The notes under the pieces are model-generated. The model was not told the origin of the DNA and made no database searches. It worked only from the letters and a program-made list of their open reading frames with translations. From Acanthosepion lycidas (Eukaryota > Mollusca > Cephalopoda > Sepiida > Sepiidae), in NCBI GenBank assembly GCA_963932145.1, contig OZ010588.1, forward strand, positions 103,351,577 to 103,415,576: 64,000 bases of DNA. Direction: 5' to 3'. The translations under genes were made by a program, and so were the position numbers. Numbering within the stretch: position 1 is the first letter of the stretch; every line of letters begins with the position of its first letter. Below are positions 11,509-24,463 of the stretch, one piece after another.

Positions 11509-12345
11509 GACTATGGGCTAAGAGGAAATTCCATCAATAAACATAGACTTCCTTGGTATTTTCTTGTAGCCCAGGATCTTGTGGTACATTAATCAAATGT
11601 TAACTAGCAGTGAACTCATTCTATACTAGAAACACCCATTTGTAACACCTCCTCCTACTAAATGAAAAAAAAAGGAAATCTGGATTTTTGGGGAAGGGAA
11701 CCTTAAAGCCAATAACTTTTCTTTAGATTCTCAAATTTCAATAAATTTCATATCGCTGTGTAGGGTTATGATCATTCTATCCCAAAATCCCATTGTAATT
11801 TTAAAAATCATGTAAATAAGGATTACGCTAAAGGCGGAAAAATCAAATCAATGCGAAAATATCTTAATTTCAAGTGCAACAATCACATAGAAAATTATGT
11901 ACACCACCAAACAACCCCAAACACAAACTGATTGTTGTTTTCATGTAGCTTTGGCTTCTCTTAAACAAAAAAAAAATCATGTTACTAGCAGATATCCTTA
12001 TTTGCACTTCACCAAACACACCAGTTTTTAATTTCAAAACCCAAAACAAATAAGGAAATCTGGATTTGGAGAGGGGTGGGGGCTTTAAGGCTAATAACAT
12101 TTCTTTGGATACTCCAATTACAGTAAACTTGGTATCATTTTGTAGGGTTATGATCATTCCATCTCAAAATTTCCTTTTTTGTTTAGGGTTGGGGGGTTAC
12201 AAATGGGTTTTTCTAGTATAGTGGGAATGAGTTTACTGCTAGTTAACACATGATTCAGGTACCACAGTACCCTGGGCTACAAGAAAATACCAAAAAAGTT
12301 TGAGCAGGTGGGGTTGATGGAATTCCCTTCTAGCCTATAACCTAC
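11509..12345. mobile_element. Fold-back element with internal direct repeats
   Basis: About 140-150 bp at 11509-11648 reappears inverted at 12196-12345. Shared blocks include GGTATTTTCTTGTAGCCCAG, GTTAACTAGCAGT and ACCCATTTGTAAC. Just inside each arm there is a direct repeat of about 120 bp (11671-11793 and 12052-12173; shared AAGGAAATCTGG and TAGGGTTATGATCATTC). The middle, 11794-12051, is unique. No transposase is present. It resembles a non-autonomous fold-back DNA transposon. The outer ends and target duplication are not resolved. Confidence 0.6.
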
Positions 12346-12489
12346 TTCAGTTGCTTCTAAGAAAATAAAGATAAGGAGCAAGATAAGGAACTCAAATTTC
12401 TTAAATGACATTATAAATCATTATATAATTTTTTTTTCATTTTAATTGTTGGTGTCTTTTATCACAAGTCTAAAGTGACCATTTTATTA

Positions 12490-12566
12490 TTAGGTTGGTG
12501 CAAAAATAATGACGTAATAATGTCGTTTTTTGACGTTATTACATCATTATTTTTGCACCAACCTAA
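12490..12566. mobile_element. Mariner-type MITE, 77-bp variant
   Basis: It has the same TTAGGTTGGTGCAAAA termini and TA flanks as the copy at 10151, but 24 bp are missing from the centre and one inner arm. The remaining arms of about 31 bp still pair with one mismatch, leaving a loop TGTCGTTTTTTGACG. Confidence 0.9.
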
Positions 12567-12569
12567 TAT

Positions 12570-14040
12570 CATATTATAATTTTATGTATTTCTCTCTTTG
12601 ATTCTTTGCTTTGTCATTATCTAAGATAAATAATGGACCATTCCATTTTGACTGAAAGGAAAGATGGGAGAAAGAGAATCAAAGAAGCCGTCTGATTTTA
12701 GAGAAAAAAGAAAACATACATAAGGAGAAAACAGAAGAAAAAAGGGAAGATAGAGGAAATGCTGCTGCAGCTTCAGTGATATTGAGACCCTTGTCAGTTC
12801 TGAATCTTTTTGTGGACCCTCTTACTTCTTTAATGACCTGCATTCATACTTATTTTTTTATTATCTAAGAATGTTTATAGTGTCTGTTTGAATTTTGTTG
12901 AATAATTCCTTTAAACTTTACTTACTAATGTCAGAGCCATGTCAGAGTTTATTTCAGGATTTATTGAATGCAGACACACAAATGAAAAACAAGGAACCTA
13001 TCAAGTACTCCATCTTTGTCTATTTTCAGGAATTCATTGATGCAAAACAAAAGTAAAATAAGGATAAAAAGGAGAGGCAGCAGGAATCAGTGTCTTTTAA
13101 TGGTGTTGATTCAAAAGTAATTACAAAATGGAGAGGGAATCAGCAAACATTATCTTTCAAAACAAAACAAACCATGCCATAAAAAAAAAGTATATGACAG
13201 TCAGCAACTGAAGGGCTCAGAATAAAATTTCCCCAAGTCACTTTGGAAGGAAAATAGCAAGTTCACTAAAACCATTTTTTTTTCAAATTGTCATCTGAAT
13301 GAAGGAAACAGGCAAAGACAATTTTTTTCTATTTCCAATATTAAACTTAATGGATTTTGATTCACAAACCAACACAGAAATTACTAAATGGATTTAATTT
13401 TTGTTAGAGGAGAATAGGACTGACTCCCACGAACGTGTTAAGTGCATTTCAACCCACCATTATTCTTCTTTGGTGTGTATGTGTAGACTCATCCCAGAAA
13501 TTCAGACAACAACTATTTCTAAATGTTCAGAAGATATTGTTGGATATATTTGTTGAATACTTTGTGAACATCTTTGCCTGTGTTATTCTACTTTCAAATT
13601 ATCTCAAAGTTTTGAAAAAAGTAGACAAATATCACAAGTAGTATTTAAAATTTACTTCAAAATTTGTTTGTTTTTGTAAGGATAAATGTCAGAAAGAACA
13701 AAACACATTTGTTATATGCAGTTAGAATCATAAGTATTTTATTCTTAATTTCCCCATTTGTAAATTATGTGACTTAAGGATTTTTTGCACTGAGCTCTTC
13801 ATTTTTTAAACACTTGTAGAAATATATAAGAGTTAAACAAAGAGATCAAAGATATCACCTTTGTAGAAATCATATAAAAATTTTTTTCTCTGTTTATAAA
13901 TTGTATAAAGAAAGGTTTTTAAAAACAAAGAAAAACAATAGGTATGGTAAAAAAAAAAAAAAAAATAAAATCAACATTGCATTGTTGTTAATAATAATAT
14001 TAATAATAAAACTTGAAACCTGTATTTATAGTTAAATTGG
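12570..14040. other. AT-rich, nothing recognised
   Basis: No gene and no identifiable repeat. The open frame at 13435-13641 has no domain and is in ordinary AT-rich sequence. Confidence 0.45.
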
Positions 14041-14045
14041 TTTTG

Positions 14046-14290
14046 TTAAACTCTTTGGCACCATCCTTTACAGAATTTTTCGATGTTCTGACATTCTTGT
14101 ATCTAACAGAATAAATAGTATATTTCTCACAATGTTTATCCTCTACTAGGTGCTAAAAAAAAAAAAAAAAAAAAAAATTGAATAACTTTCCTTAATTTGT
14201 AAAATTTATCATAGCAAAAAAAGCCCCTCCCTATTAAAAAAAAAACAAACAAAAAAAACAAACAAAATCACATAGAGCCAAAGAGTTTAA
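14046..14290. mobile_element. Possible TTAA-flanked MITE
   Basis: A perfect 19-bp inverted repeat (TTTTGTTAAACTCTTTGGC at 14041-14059; reverse complement at 14277-14295) brackets about 255 bp. TTAA lies within each arm at 14046-14049 and 14287-14290, with ACTCTTTGGC running inward. This could be a second TTAA-target element, but part of the match lies outside the TTAA, so the boundaries are tentative. The interior is AT-rich and non-coding, with an A run of about 23. Confidence 0.4.
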
Positions 14291-14295
14291 CAAAA

Positions 14296-17200
14296 AATAT
14301 CACATTGTTATTTTTTTCCAATCAAATTTTGTTTCAACAAACAATGATTTATTATTTTCTCCAATGTACAAATATGGAATCAGCTGTAAATGTCAAGTAA
14401 AATCCTATATAAACTAATCAGTGAGGAATAAAAGAGATACTCACACACATCAACACACATGCAAAGTAGTCATTCAATCCAAAAGACTGCATGATTTTAA
14501 AGATATTTACAGCCATAAAAACATAGGTTAAAAATTAACATTTTTAAGGAAATTTTTGTTTTTGGAAATTAATAAAAATTTTTTTTAATAAAAACAATCC
14601 AAGCCAATTTTGTCCTAAAATATTTCTAGGTGTTCATAATGAAACTTTATAACAATGTAAGACAAATGTTATTAAATGTTATTATTTCTGAAAAATCTGA
14701 TGTTGAAATTTTTTTTTTTTTTGCTGTTTAGCAACATGTCTTATTGTTCAAATGAGAAAAGAAAAAGAAACCAAAAATATTCAATTTAAAAATAAAAAAA
14801 ACAGCAAAAAACAAAAGTTAAAATTTCAAATGTTAGCAAGTAAACAATGAAAAAATAGTTCTTGGTAACTATTTTCTGTAACAAAAAAATTCAGCCTGCA
14901 ATTTTGATGCACAAACAGTTTATACCTGTTTTATAAAATTTAAGCTATATTCTTTGGATTTCATTCATTGTCATGTTTGTTAGATGATATATGTTTTTAA
15001 AAGTATTATCATTTTTAAATGATAATATAAATACAACAATGAAATTTAATAATGATTTTTAATTAGCCTAATTCATTTTGTCTTCTAAGCTCTTGAATAA
15101 ATGATGCAACGATGTATGAAGAAAAAATTGGAGTGAAATTTCTCTAATACAAAATAATTTTAATAGTGACCTTTATAATGGATTTTTCTGTTTAATACAA
15201 ATATTGGCTTAAAATCTTTTTTTACTTATTTTATTTGAAGGCCTAAAAATGTTTTTTATAATGCAAGGTCTGGTAAAAAATGTCCAAGAAATAAAAATTA
15301 AAAAAAAAAAAAAAAAAAAAAAAATGGTCGCACAAAAGCTTTTTTCATATAATAAAAAGAAATGTTATTCAAACAGTTAAGAAATTTCCTTCATTAACTA
15401 AAGATAAAAATGAGTTAAGGAATAATAATATCAGCAACACGGAATTTAGACAATTATGGAATATAAAAAATACTCATTTATAAACTTATTTTTTCCAAAG
15501 AAGTCCCTAACAGAAATATAAAACTCTGGGCAACAGCTTCCAACTCCTACATTTCCTATATTTTGTCATCTATTATTATGGGATAGAGATATGAGTGTAC
15601 AAATATTTGGGTACAAGTAAATATCAAAATGTTGAATGAAGATCTTGTTAAATTTACACATACAATGATCCTACCCCGAAAAGAAATGGTTCATTTTGTT
15701 AAGAAAAAAAAGCACACACACCCATATTATATATATAAGCTAATGACATTACATAGGAGTAGCAAGTAGCAGTTGGCTAAATAAAAGGAATGAATGGATG
15801 GAAACAAGTAATGCAGGAAAAAGTATGTTTACATGCATCCAAGGTAGATGTATATACTAATCTAAGGAATCAATAACATGGGCATAATATAAATTGTTTA
15901 TTGGCCCAATTGATCTGGTTCCTATCCATATTTCACCTAATGATTGCTTCTTGCATGAAACTCAATATTGTGGCATAGTATGTAGAAGCACAAACAAATT
16001 GGGTTATAGATGTGAGCTCTGTCTTTTGGTATTGAGAACTTGTGCTTTTTTCCTATTGGTATAATAATAAATATATGTCTTGAATTAAGATATTATTAAA
16101 TATATCTGAATACAAGGTTGGTATAGATGGAATAAAATTCCAGTAACCAAAAACATTATTTTTTAAAAAAGTGCTAAATACAAAGTAGAGCAAATAATAT
16201 TTATTTAAAAATTATAGCATAACTATGTTATAATATCATACTTATGTTATAATTTTTAAATATTATTATTAAATATATTAAAAACAAGATTCATTTATAA
16301 ACAGGAGGATAAGGTAGGGGATCAATTTGTTATCAAAACTTTATTATACCTTTCAGTTTTGTTTAATATTCCAGAAATATTGAACAAATACATGCAGAGC
16401 AACAAAGTTTCTGATATTTTATAAGTAGAAAATGCAATTGCAAAATACCTTTTATGTTGGCATCATTTTTTGATGTCATGAGCAACTTTAAGATCAGGAA
16501 GGAGATATTAAGTTAATGAGTGAAGAGTTAATATTAAATTGTGTATTTTCTTATTATTAGCATGTTCACTTTACTCTACTTTGTCCATTTAATTGACTAC
16601 CTTTTGCAATATCATCTTTTTTCAATGCTTATTTACCCTGGATACTTAAGTTATAGCAAATTACTTTTACTTTAATGGAATGAAATCAATTTGAAATTAA
16701 CTGAGAAATACTCCAGGGTAAGCAATTTTAAATCAGACACAATTTGTTTAACATGTTTTTTTTATAAATGACATAAGTATGTACCTCCACAAAAATGCAA
16801 TATCTAAGGTTTAAAATGAATTTTTAATAATGAAAAATCTTTCTTGAAGCTTTTATTCCAGTTTAAATTTCAATCTGATAGATTAAAATTAAGATTTCCA
16901 GTAAGCAAAATACTATGTTGTTAATTTAAAGGCGTTTTCGTTTTAAAACTTCTAAAATTATTGAATTTTTCACCCCATTTTTAGCAAACTGTTATAAAAA
17001 TGTAAATTAAAAAATCTTCCAAAAATGAAATATACCTTTCTGAAACTTTATTTGAGGAAGTTTAAAATATTACAGAAATGCATTTTTTTTAACATGGTGG
17101 TAGCTGTTTATTTATGTTGACAGCTTTTTAATATCTCTATGACAGTCGACGACAGATAGATTTTTATCAAATGTTGTTCTATGGCAGCTTTACCCATAAA

Positions 17201-17882
17201 AAAAAAAAAAAAAAATTTGAAAAACAATGTGAGCACTATTTTAAGTACTCAGTAATCTTAAAAATTTTAGAAAATATGCTCTGTAATCTAATGATTTATT
17301 GAATTTTAAAGAATTTTGGTTTTAAATTTACTATAGTTATCCCTCTTGTTTTCTGATAATGTCATGTCTGGTCAACCAGATCTACAAAAAACAATTCAAC
17401 ATTCTTTTAAAAATACTCGAGGTTGTCAAATTGTAATAAACTTTACAATAAATGATTAGCAAATATAGTTTTACTTAATAACAATATCCCCTAACAGTTA
17501 CACCACTGAAACTGAATTTTAAGATTTAAAAACTGTATAAATTATGTTAATTAAAATTGTAAAAAATTTAAAATAAATCTTGTAAAAATTCATTTTTCAT
17601 TGAAAGATCTTTTTCTTAAGACAATATTGTCCCTAATATATATTATTCATAAAAGCAATTAAAAGCTTTTATAATTAAATAATGTCTTAGCTTTATTACA
17701 TTTTTTATTTTACACTTCAGAGCAGATTTTTGGTAAGACAGGGTTTGATTTTACAAAATAGAAATGATGTTTTACATTTTCCAGAGTTTTGCTCTTAACT
17801 AGTTATTAAAATTGTCTCATTGAATTTCTCCAGTTTTCATAAAATTAAGCAAATGTAAGAGACATGTAAAAAAAACAAGGTT

Positions 17883-17923
<41 letters not shown>

Positions 17924-17970
17924 AAAATAATTTCATTCATTTGTTAATAAGATGCTAAAATCTGTCCATC

Positions 17971-18001
<31 letters not shown>

Positions 18002-20710
18002 TGTTCAAAAAAGGATGAGAAACTTTTAATTGAATATCCAAACAAAGATTTTGCCAATAAAACTTTGTTTTTCATTACATTTGGAGCATGTTTTCATCAC
18101 AGTATGCTAGTTTTTTTTAGCAATTTTGTAGAGGTACCTACTAATAAGCTACAACAACCGAAATATTGTGTGTCAATAATTAAGGAAATTAAATTTTGAA
18201 AATGATTAAATTTATTTGCCACAAGAAAGTCCCCAATATTTCCTGGAGGCCTATAAAAGTGACAATATAGAACTAAATGCTGAAAATGGTTTTTGTTTAA
18301 ATGGACTTCATTACTCAATAAAAGGACATTGCATTATAGTTCTTCCTTCATCCTATCAAAAAAGGCAATAAAATAAATAAATAGCTCAGTAGTAGATCAT
18401 TAGACTGGAAAGCATGAGGTAATATTTTTTATGTAGTGCCAAGATAGAAGCAAGAAAGAAATTGATTATATGTAACTGAATATCTTGAAACAAAAAAACA
18501 AAAAAACCTTTAGAGAATATTTAAAATAAAATGATTAAAAAGATGGATTCAGAGATCTTTCAAACAAAAAATAAAAATACATTACAGGCATCTCCTCTAA
18601 CAAGTAGCATAGATATTTTACAAAGCTTAAAATGGAGAGAGACACTGACAAGTTGAACATGCCTAAATTAAAGAAAAAAACAGTAGTAAATTAGTTCAGT
18701 TTGATTGTGATGGTTTAAGGATTTCTGAAGAAACAGTAAAATAGAAGACTATGGCCTCAGTATTGATCCTAAATAAACTGCATTTTCTGATCATCTATTT
18801 GAGAGATTTCATAATACAATTTTTTGGTTCCAATGTCACTAATAAACCTTCAGAGTATGGAGAGAAAAATGACACCATCAAAAATAATATTTTTAATTTC
18901 AAATGTAAGATACGAAAAGAGATGTAGTAAATGTCATCTAAGTATTTGATTGTGACCTTGCTGCAATAGGATTGCTTAAAACCGTGTTTAGTTTGGCTAC
19001 AAAATACCAAAACAGTAACCATGGCACAAAAGGTAAAATGGTAGGGCCATTGATGTGAACTTGAATCCAACCAGGGTTAGCTTTTTGAATTTTATCACAG
19101 GTAGCCCTGACAATAAAGGATTAGAAAAATGCTGTCTACTGGAGGATATACATAGATATGAAAAAAAGAACAGGCTGAGATAAATAGATAGATAGATAAA
19201 GACAGAATGATTTTAACATTTGAATCATGGATTTATTTTAACTACTACTGCTTTTATGGTAAAAAAAAAAAAAATCAACATGTGCCTAACATGATTTGTA
19301 TGTTTAAATCTTACATAGACTGTATAAGAAAAAATTAAAACAGAAATAAAAAACTGAAAATAAGAATACATATATAGATGTATTTTTCAATTTTTGTGAA
19401 AAAGAAAAATTACAGCAAAAATATAATCAACTGTGATTATTTTTCACAATTAAAATGTAAAAAATATTAAAACCTATTTTTAAGAAAAATTCAAAAAGAA
19501 AAATATAAACCTGATATTTCAAAATATGACTCGGATTGTTTTGACTACAACTGAAGATATTTTTTGGGGATATAAAAAATAAAAAAGAACTGAAAATTCC
19601 TTTTGACTTCAGAGTCCAGAATTGCTGTAGACAAAAAAATGAATCATTGACTACAATTTTTATCTGAAAGCATTAGATACAAATAACCTAAATATTTAGC
19701 CTGGAAAAGATAGGCAGGGGTCATCTTAACTAAATTGGAAGGAGATTGTAATCAATCTATTTCTGTGTATAGAACTTAACCTGTAATAGTGTCAAAATAC
19801 CAAATTTCAATGAAATGCTCACAAATATTTTTCTTAGATTAAATGTTTCTTGCCTCGCACAAATTTGGAGTATTTTTGGCAAATTGAACAGAATCAAATA
19901 CTCAATCAGGAAAAACAAGCAAAAGATTTTTGTTTAATATTGTCAAGAAAATGAGTTGATTGTCAGAAGAAAAAAAATGACTATCAACAATTGAAAATAA
20001 ATAATATCAAATGTCATAATGCATGCTAAAATACATGCAAACTTTTAACAAAGACTTTGTATTTATTTTTGGCCATCTTTTCCCCTATGTATCACCATGC
20101 TTTATTTAAAACTTAAAAAGCATTGATAGTGTTTTTTGAAATTACAGAAAACAAATGGATAAGAGTAAAACAAAAAAAAACATATCTTAATACAAATAAT
20201 AATGGCCTAGTCACATGACTAAATGCACCAATGACATCAAGATGAATATTTTGTAATGCATAAAAAAGAAAATTTTATTAAATGCTTTTCTAAATTGCAA
20301 AAAGTTTGCCATTTTAGCTCTTTGATTTCAACAGAACCACCAATCATAAATTTTAAATAATGCATATTTACAGTCATGGTAAAAGAAAATCTTTTTTTCA
20401 AAAACCAATGTAGAATTTGAAAACAGCAGTTTTGGAATGCAAAGGAAACAGGCTATCTAACAAAGGAGACAGGCTATCTAACAGAGAATAGATAAGAATA
20501 TAAATGAATTTTTTAAAAAAATGGTAAAGGGTTTGTATAATCATAAACAAACTATCATTTTCCCCCTCATCTCAGCTTTCTGAAGTTACCTGGTAATATT
20601 GAACAATGCTCCATAAATTTTGGTTACAATGGAGAGAGAGAGAGGAAAAAATGTCAAAGAGTACTGTTCATCAGATAGAAATGAAATAATACTGCAGTTA
20701 AAGGTGGAAT
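14296..20710. other. Long AT-rich stretch, possible distal 3' UTR
   Basis: This stretch has almost no open frames and many long A runs (for example 15300-15324, 17887-17918 and 17980-18001). The only recognisable repeat is a tRNA-like SINE head near 18382. It may be intergenic or part of a very long 3' UTR or intron of the minus-strand gene ending at 30287; the sequence alone does not decide. Confidence 0.4.
18382..18425 (+). repeat. tRNA-like SINE head fragment
   Basis: TAGCTCAGTAGTAGATCATT followed by AGACTGGAAAGCATGAGG closely resembles the D-arm to anticodon region of a Lys- or Phe-type tRNA. No B box or acceptor stem follows, so it is a SINE fragment rather than a tRNA gene. Confidence 0.5.
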
Positions 20711-20717
20711 GTACTGG

Positions 20718-21190
20718 TAGATGTTTATATCACTTGAATATTACATATTTTAGAAGTACACAGACAGACTGACCACCAAGGGCATATGACATGAAAGACT
20801 TGCCCAAGGTCCAGATGGCCATGCCTATGCTCAAACATGAGTAAGTCTTTATCAAATGAGCCACAGCACCTACCCCAAGTAGATATTTATACTACTTGGG
20901 AATCAAAGATTTTACAAGTAAACAGACTGCCATCAAAGGGAATGTGTGAAAAACTTGACCAAATGTCTAGATGGCTACTCTGAAACTGATAAAAGCAAAT
21001 AAAACCATCAATATCTTTACTAGATAAGCCATAGCACCCATCCCAAAAGATAATCATACCCTTTGAGATATAAAGGATTTTACAAATATACAGATAAACT
21101 TGAAAACTTGCCTAAGGTCTAAAAGGTTGCTCCTCAGCTCTGCTGTTTCATCATGGCAAGAATGAATCAACATTTTCACTAGAGTCATGA
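20718..21190. repeat. Diverged tandem repeat, about 165-bp unit, three copies
   Basis: Units start near 20718, 20879 and 21048. Each begins with a GTAGAT(G/A)TTTATA-like motif, passes through a CTTGCCCAAGGTC-like motif (ACTTGACCAAATGTC in copy 2) and, in the first two, ends with GCCA(C/T)AGCACC(T/C)A(C/T)CCC. The copies are clearly diverged, so the array is old. No reading frame is maintained through it. Confidence 0.65.
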
Positions 21191-22149
21191 CATGCAGACA
21201 ATCCAAATGCTTTTATAGTGAAACTTTAACTCTCATTACAGTTTAAACACTGTCAGCCAAAAGAGCCCACAAAGACTAGAGGTAGAAAGGGACCTAAAAA
21301 AAAATTATATATATATTGAAAGGACAATTACTTGGCAGTATAAAAACTATAAAAAGTGCTTTACCAAAAGAGGTAAGAGAATGAAGCTAGTGAAAAAGGT
21401 TTCCTTATTCACAATGAAGATTCTATCTTTAAAAATTACATTTCTTTTTCTTTACTTTTATAAAAGTATTTGTTTAGGTTTAAAAAAAAAAATCAAAAGG
21501 ATTGGGTTACATATAGCATCATTATAACCTTATTATCTTGTCCAAAATGTAGCTTTTAACATAGGATTAAAAAGTTAGTAATAGATATGTTAACAATAGT
21601 TAGATATTTTGATAGTTCAAGAGGAAATGGAAATGTGATAATGAATAATAAAAAAAAAAAGAAAAGAAAAGAAAAAGACAAGAAATCCTTAGTTTCCAGG
21701 ATTTATCTTTGAACTGGTCCACTGACTTTTGTGTTTATGAATCATGACATCTGCTACAAACATCATGTGAAAGCCTCACATATTTTCTTAATCACTGACC
21801 AACAAATAAAAAGAATGAAATTTACTATGTGGCAATTTAAAAAAAAAATTATATCTTCACAAGAAAGAAAAGTGGAACATTTAAAGGAAAAAATATTTCA
21901 AATTATAATTAATCTATAATAAATTGATCAGTTATCTTAACAGAGAATACAAAGATGACACTTTAAAAAATACAGTAAAGAAACTGCAATGTTGCCATCA
22001 TTTGAGTTTTATTTGAGTCTCCATCTTTGATGGGAAATCTACTCACCTTCAAATAAAAGGATAAAAAAATACAACTGTCCCCCCAGCCAATTGCATCAAT
22101 GAAAAATTGTAGATGACTTGTGGTACTTTTTATTTATGTGTGTGTGTGT

Positions 22150-22262
22150 GCCACCTCAAGACTGTAATGGTTAACAAGCTTGTCTCAGTAGAACAATTAT
22201 GACTGAGTAGTGAGTTTGATCCTCACTGGGTGCCCCCTATTTGTGGCACATCTAAGCTGCAC
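22150..22262 (+). mobile_element. tRNA-derived SINE fragment
   Basis: TAATGGTTAACAAGCTTGTC resembles an A box and GTGAGTTTGATCCTCACTGG a T-arm with B box. GTGCCCCC follows. This is a plus-oriented SINE head of a different subfamily from the 9.3-kb copy. Confidence 0.6.
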
Positions 22263-23699
22263 TTGGAAAATTGCTATATATAAAGTATATTAATGATACT
22301 TTCAGATCAGTTTTCATGTTTTTGTTGTTTTATTATAGCATGAGAACCTCACCTGCCATAAAACAGAGTTTTAATGCTGGGGATATACTTTTGCCAATGT
22401 GAATAATATCTGGTTTTGTCATTTTCAGGCATAAACGCTTGAAATATGCCATTAGACATGTAGATTTAAGCAGGCTTTAATCACATATGGGTAAGGAAAG
22501 ATAAAAACCATAAAGTGACAGGCTTTCTGCACTGCAACTCAACAAAGACATGCTATAAATATCATCCATTGTACTCTAAATTTCCTTAGGTGTTTGTTGA
22601 ATTCAGTCACCTTCCAGGTATTTTAAACAGAATCCTTTGATCTATGGTTCAATTTCTTCCCTGGTTTGTCTAGTGTCTTTCCAAGATAATTTAAGAGCTG
22701 ATAACTGTCTCTTCTACAAAGGACACCAGATGTGACAGGTTTATTAAGGAAAAAAGAACAAAATAAAAAGAGAGAGAGAGAACATACCCCCTCCACCCAC
22801 AAATCAAATTAAGGATTCTATTTCACATTCCTGAATTACTGAATGTGAGAGACATTTGAATAAAGTTAGAGAATATAATTGTGAAGATAAGGACCCTGGT
22901 CGGCAAAAAGAAAACAAAAAAAAAAAAAAACAACAACAAAATTATTAATGATCATCTTGTCTTTTTCTCCTCCTGCTTTCCTTTTTCGTTTTAATAAAAT
23001 TGGACTAAGGATAAAGTTATCAAAAAATATGGATTATTAATGATATTTTTGGTACCTCTGAAGAACTTTACACTTAAGTCTTGCAAATGAGATTAAATGG
23101 ATATTGTTTCAGAATAATTAACAGCTAATATTTACTTAACTAAATAACATTTGATGTGCTTAGAGAATCCCCACAACCACTAAATATTCAATTTTTGACA
23201 AGTTGTCCTAAAAATATTATCCAGAAAATGAGACAATATGGCTGTCATGAATTTTAACCCAGTGTATCTAATAAATGGATTATTTTTGAGATGTGGGGTG
23301 CAGCAATTACTGTGAAATATAAAATAATTTTTGAGCTAAATATATATTTGAGAAATAGGTGAATATTTAATTCATTTTTGAGCTAAATATAGGTGAATAT
23401 TTAAGTTCTGAGTACACTATTTACCTCCCTTGAACCTTTCCTGTGAAGTCCTCTTTGAAGTTTTTAAGAATCAAAGAAATATCTTTGGCCAACATCATTT
23501 GGACTTTTAAAATAAGTTTTGACTTGCTTTCTTCATTTTTTTTTATCATTACAGTTAATCAATGATCAAAAATGAATCAGCTAAAAACATTGTAATAATA
23601 AGCAACAACAAAAATGCCTTAAAAAAGTGCAGAAAAAAAGAAATTGCACTTTCTTTTTTTTTTATTATCATATAAATTACTCTAATCATTATAGAAAAA

Positions 23700-23800
23700 T
23701 TATTAACTGCATCATCAACTAGTTAGAAAAGTCATCTTGCAGACTATTAATACACAAGTTCAATCCTTAGTGGCTTCCCCAATTTTCACCTTATATTGTA
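23700..23800 (+). mobile_element. Decayed tRNA-derived SINE fragment
   Basis: A weaker match to the same head as at 22150: CACAAGTTCAATCCTTAGTGG resembles the B-box arm and is followed by CTTCCCC. It is too diverged for firm limits. Confidence 0.4.
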
Positions 23801-24429
23801 ACTAAGCTAATTTTAGTAAGTACCTCTAATTTCAATATCCATCAAGTTAATATTAAATGTAAAATATATAAAAAGACTAATGTTTATGACATCAACAATA
23901 TTGACTGCACAAAGTTGGTTTATGTCTTTTCAGATATTTTACTTTTAGTATTTGATGTGCGTTGGAGCTAATGTGTTGAAATGAAAATGTTTGAGTTAAT
24001 CATTATCACTGTAAACTATAAATTTGGGGAAAAATGTTTGATAAGATGAACAAGAAAAAAAAAAAAAAAAAGATTACATATTATGGCAACATTAAATGTT
24101 CTGAAATTAAACAAGTTCAACCCAATATTAAATATAGAACCAAATATTGGTAAAGATTTTACTAAATCTATTTTTTTTAAATTCCTCTAAAAAGAAAAAA
24201 AAAGCACAAGCAACAGCACTCAACATGATTGTCCACAGATGCAAAGAGGGATACAATATCATGAATGTTTGAAAACAGTTTTGTTTCATGTGTCTTGAGA
24301 CATGCAATGGAAGACTATGGGGCTTCATTTTTTATTCACCGCCCCCGCAAAAAAAAATAAATAAATAAAAAAAATAAATTCAACAGATGTATGATTGTAA
24401 GAATTGAAAGACTTTGTTTACATAAGAAA

Positions 24430-24463
<34 letters not shown>

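Noticed and set aside
18382-18425. Possible tRNA gene
   Set aside because: Only the D-arm and anticodon side match; no B box or acceptor stem follows, so it is a SINE piece.
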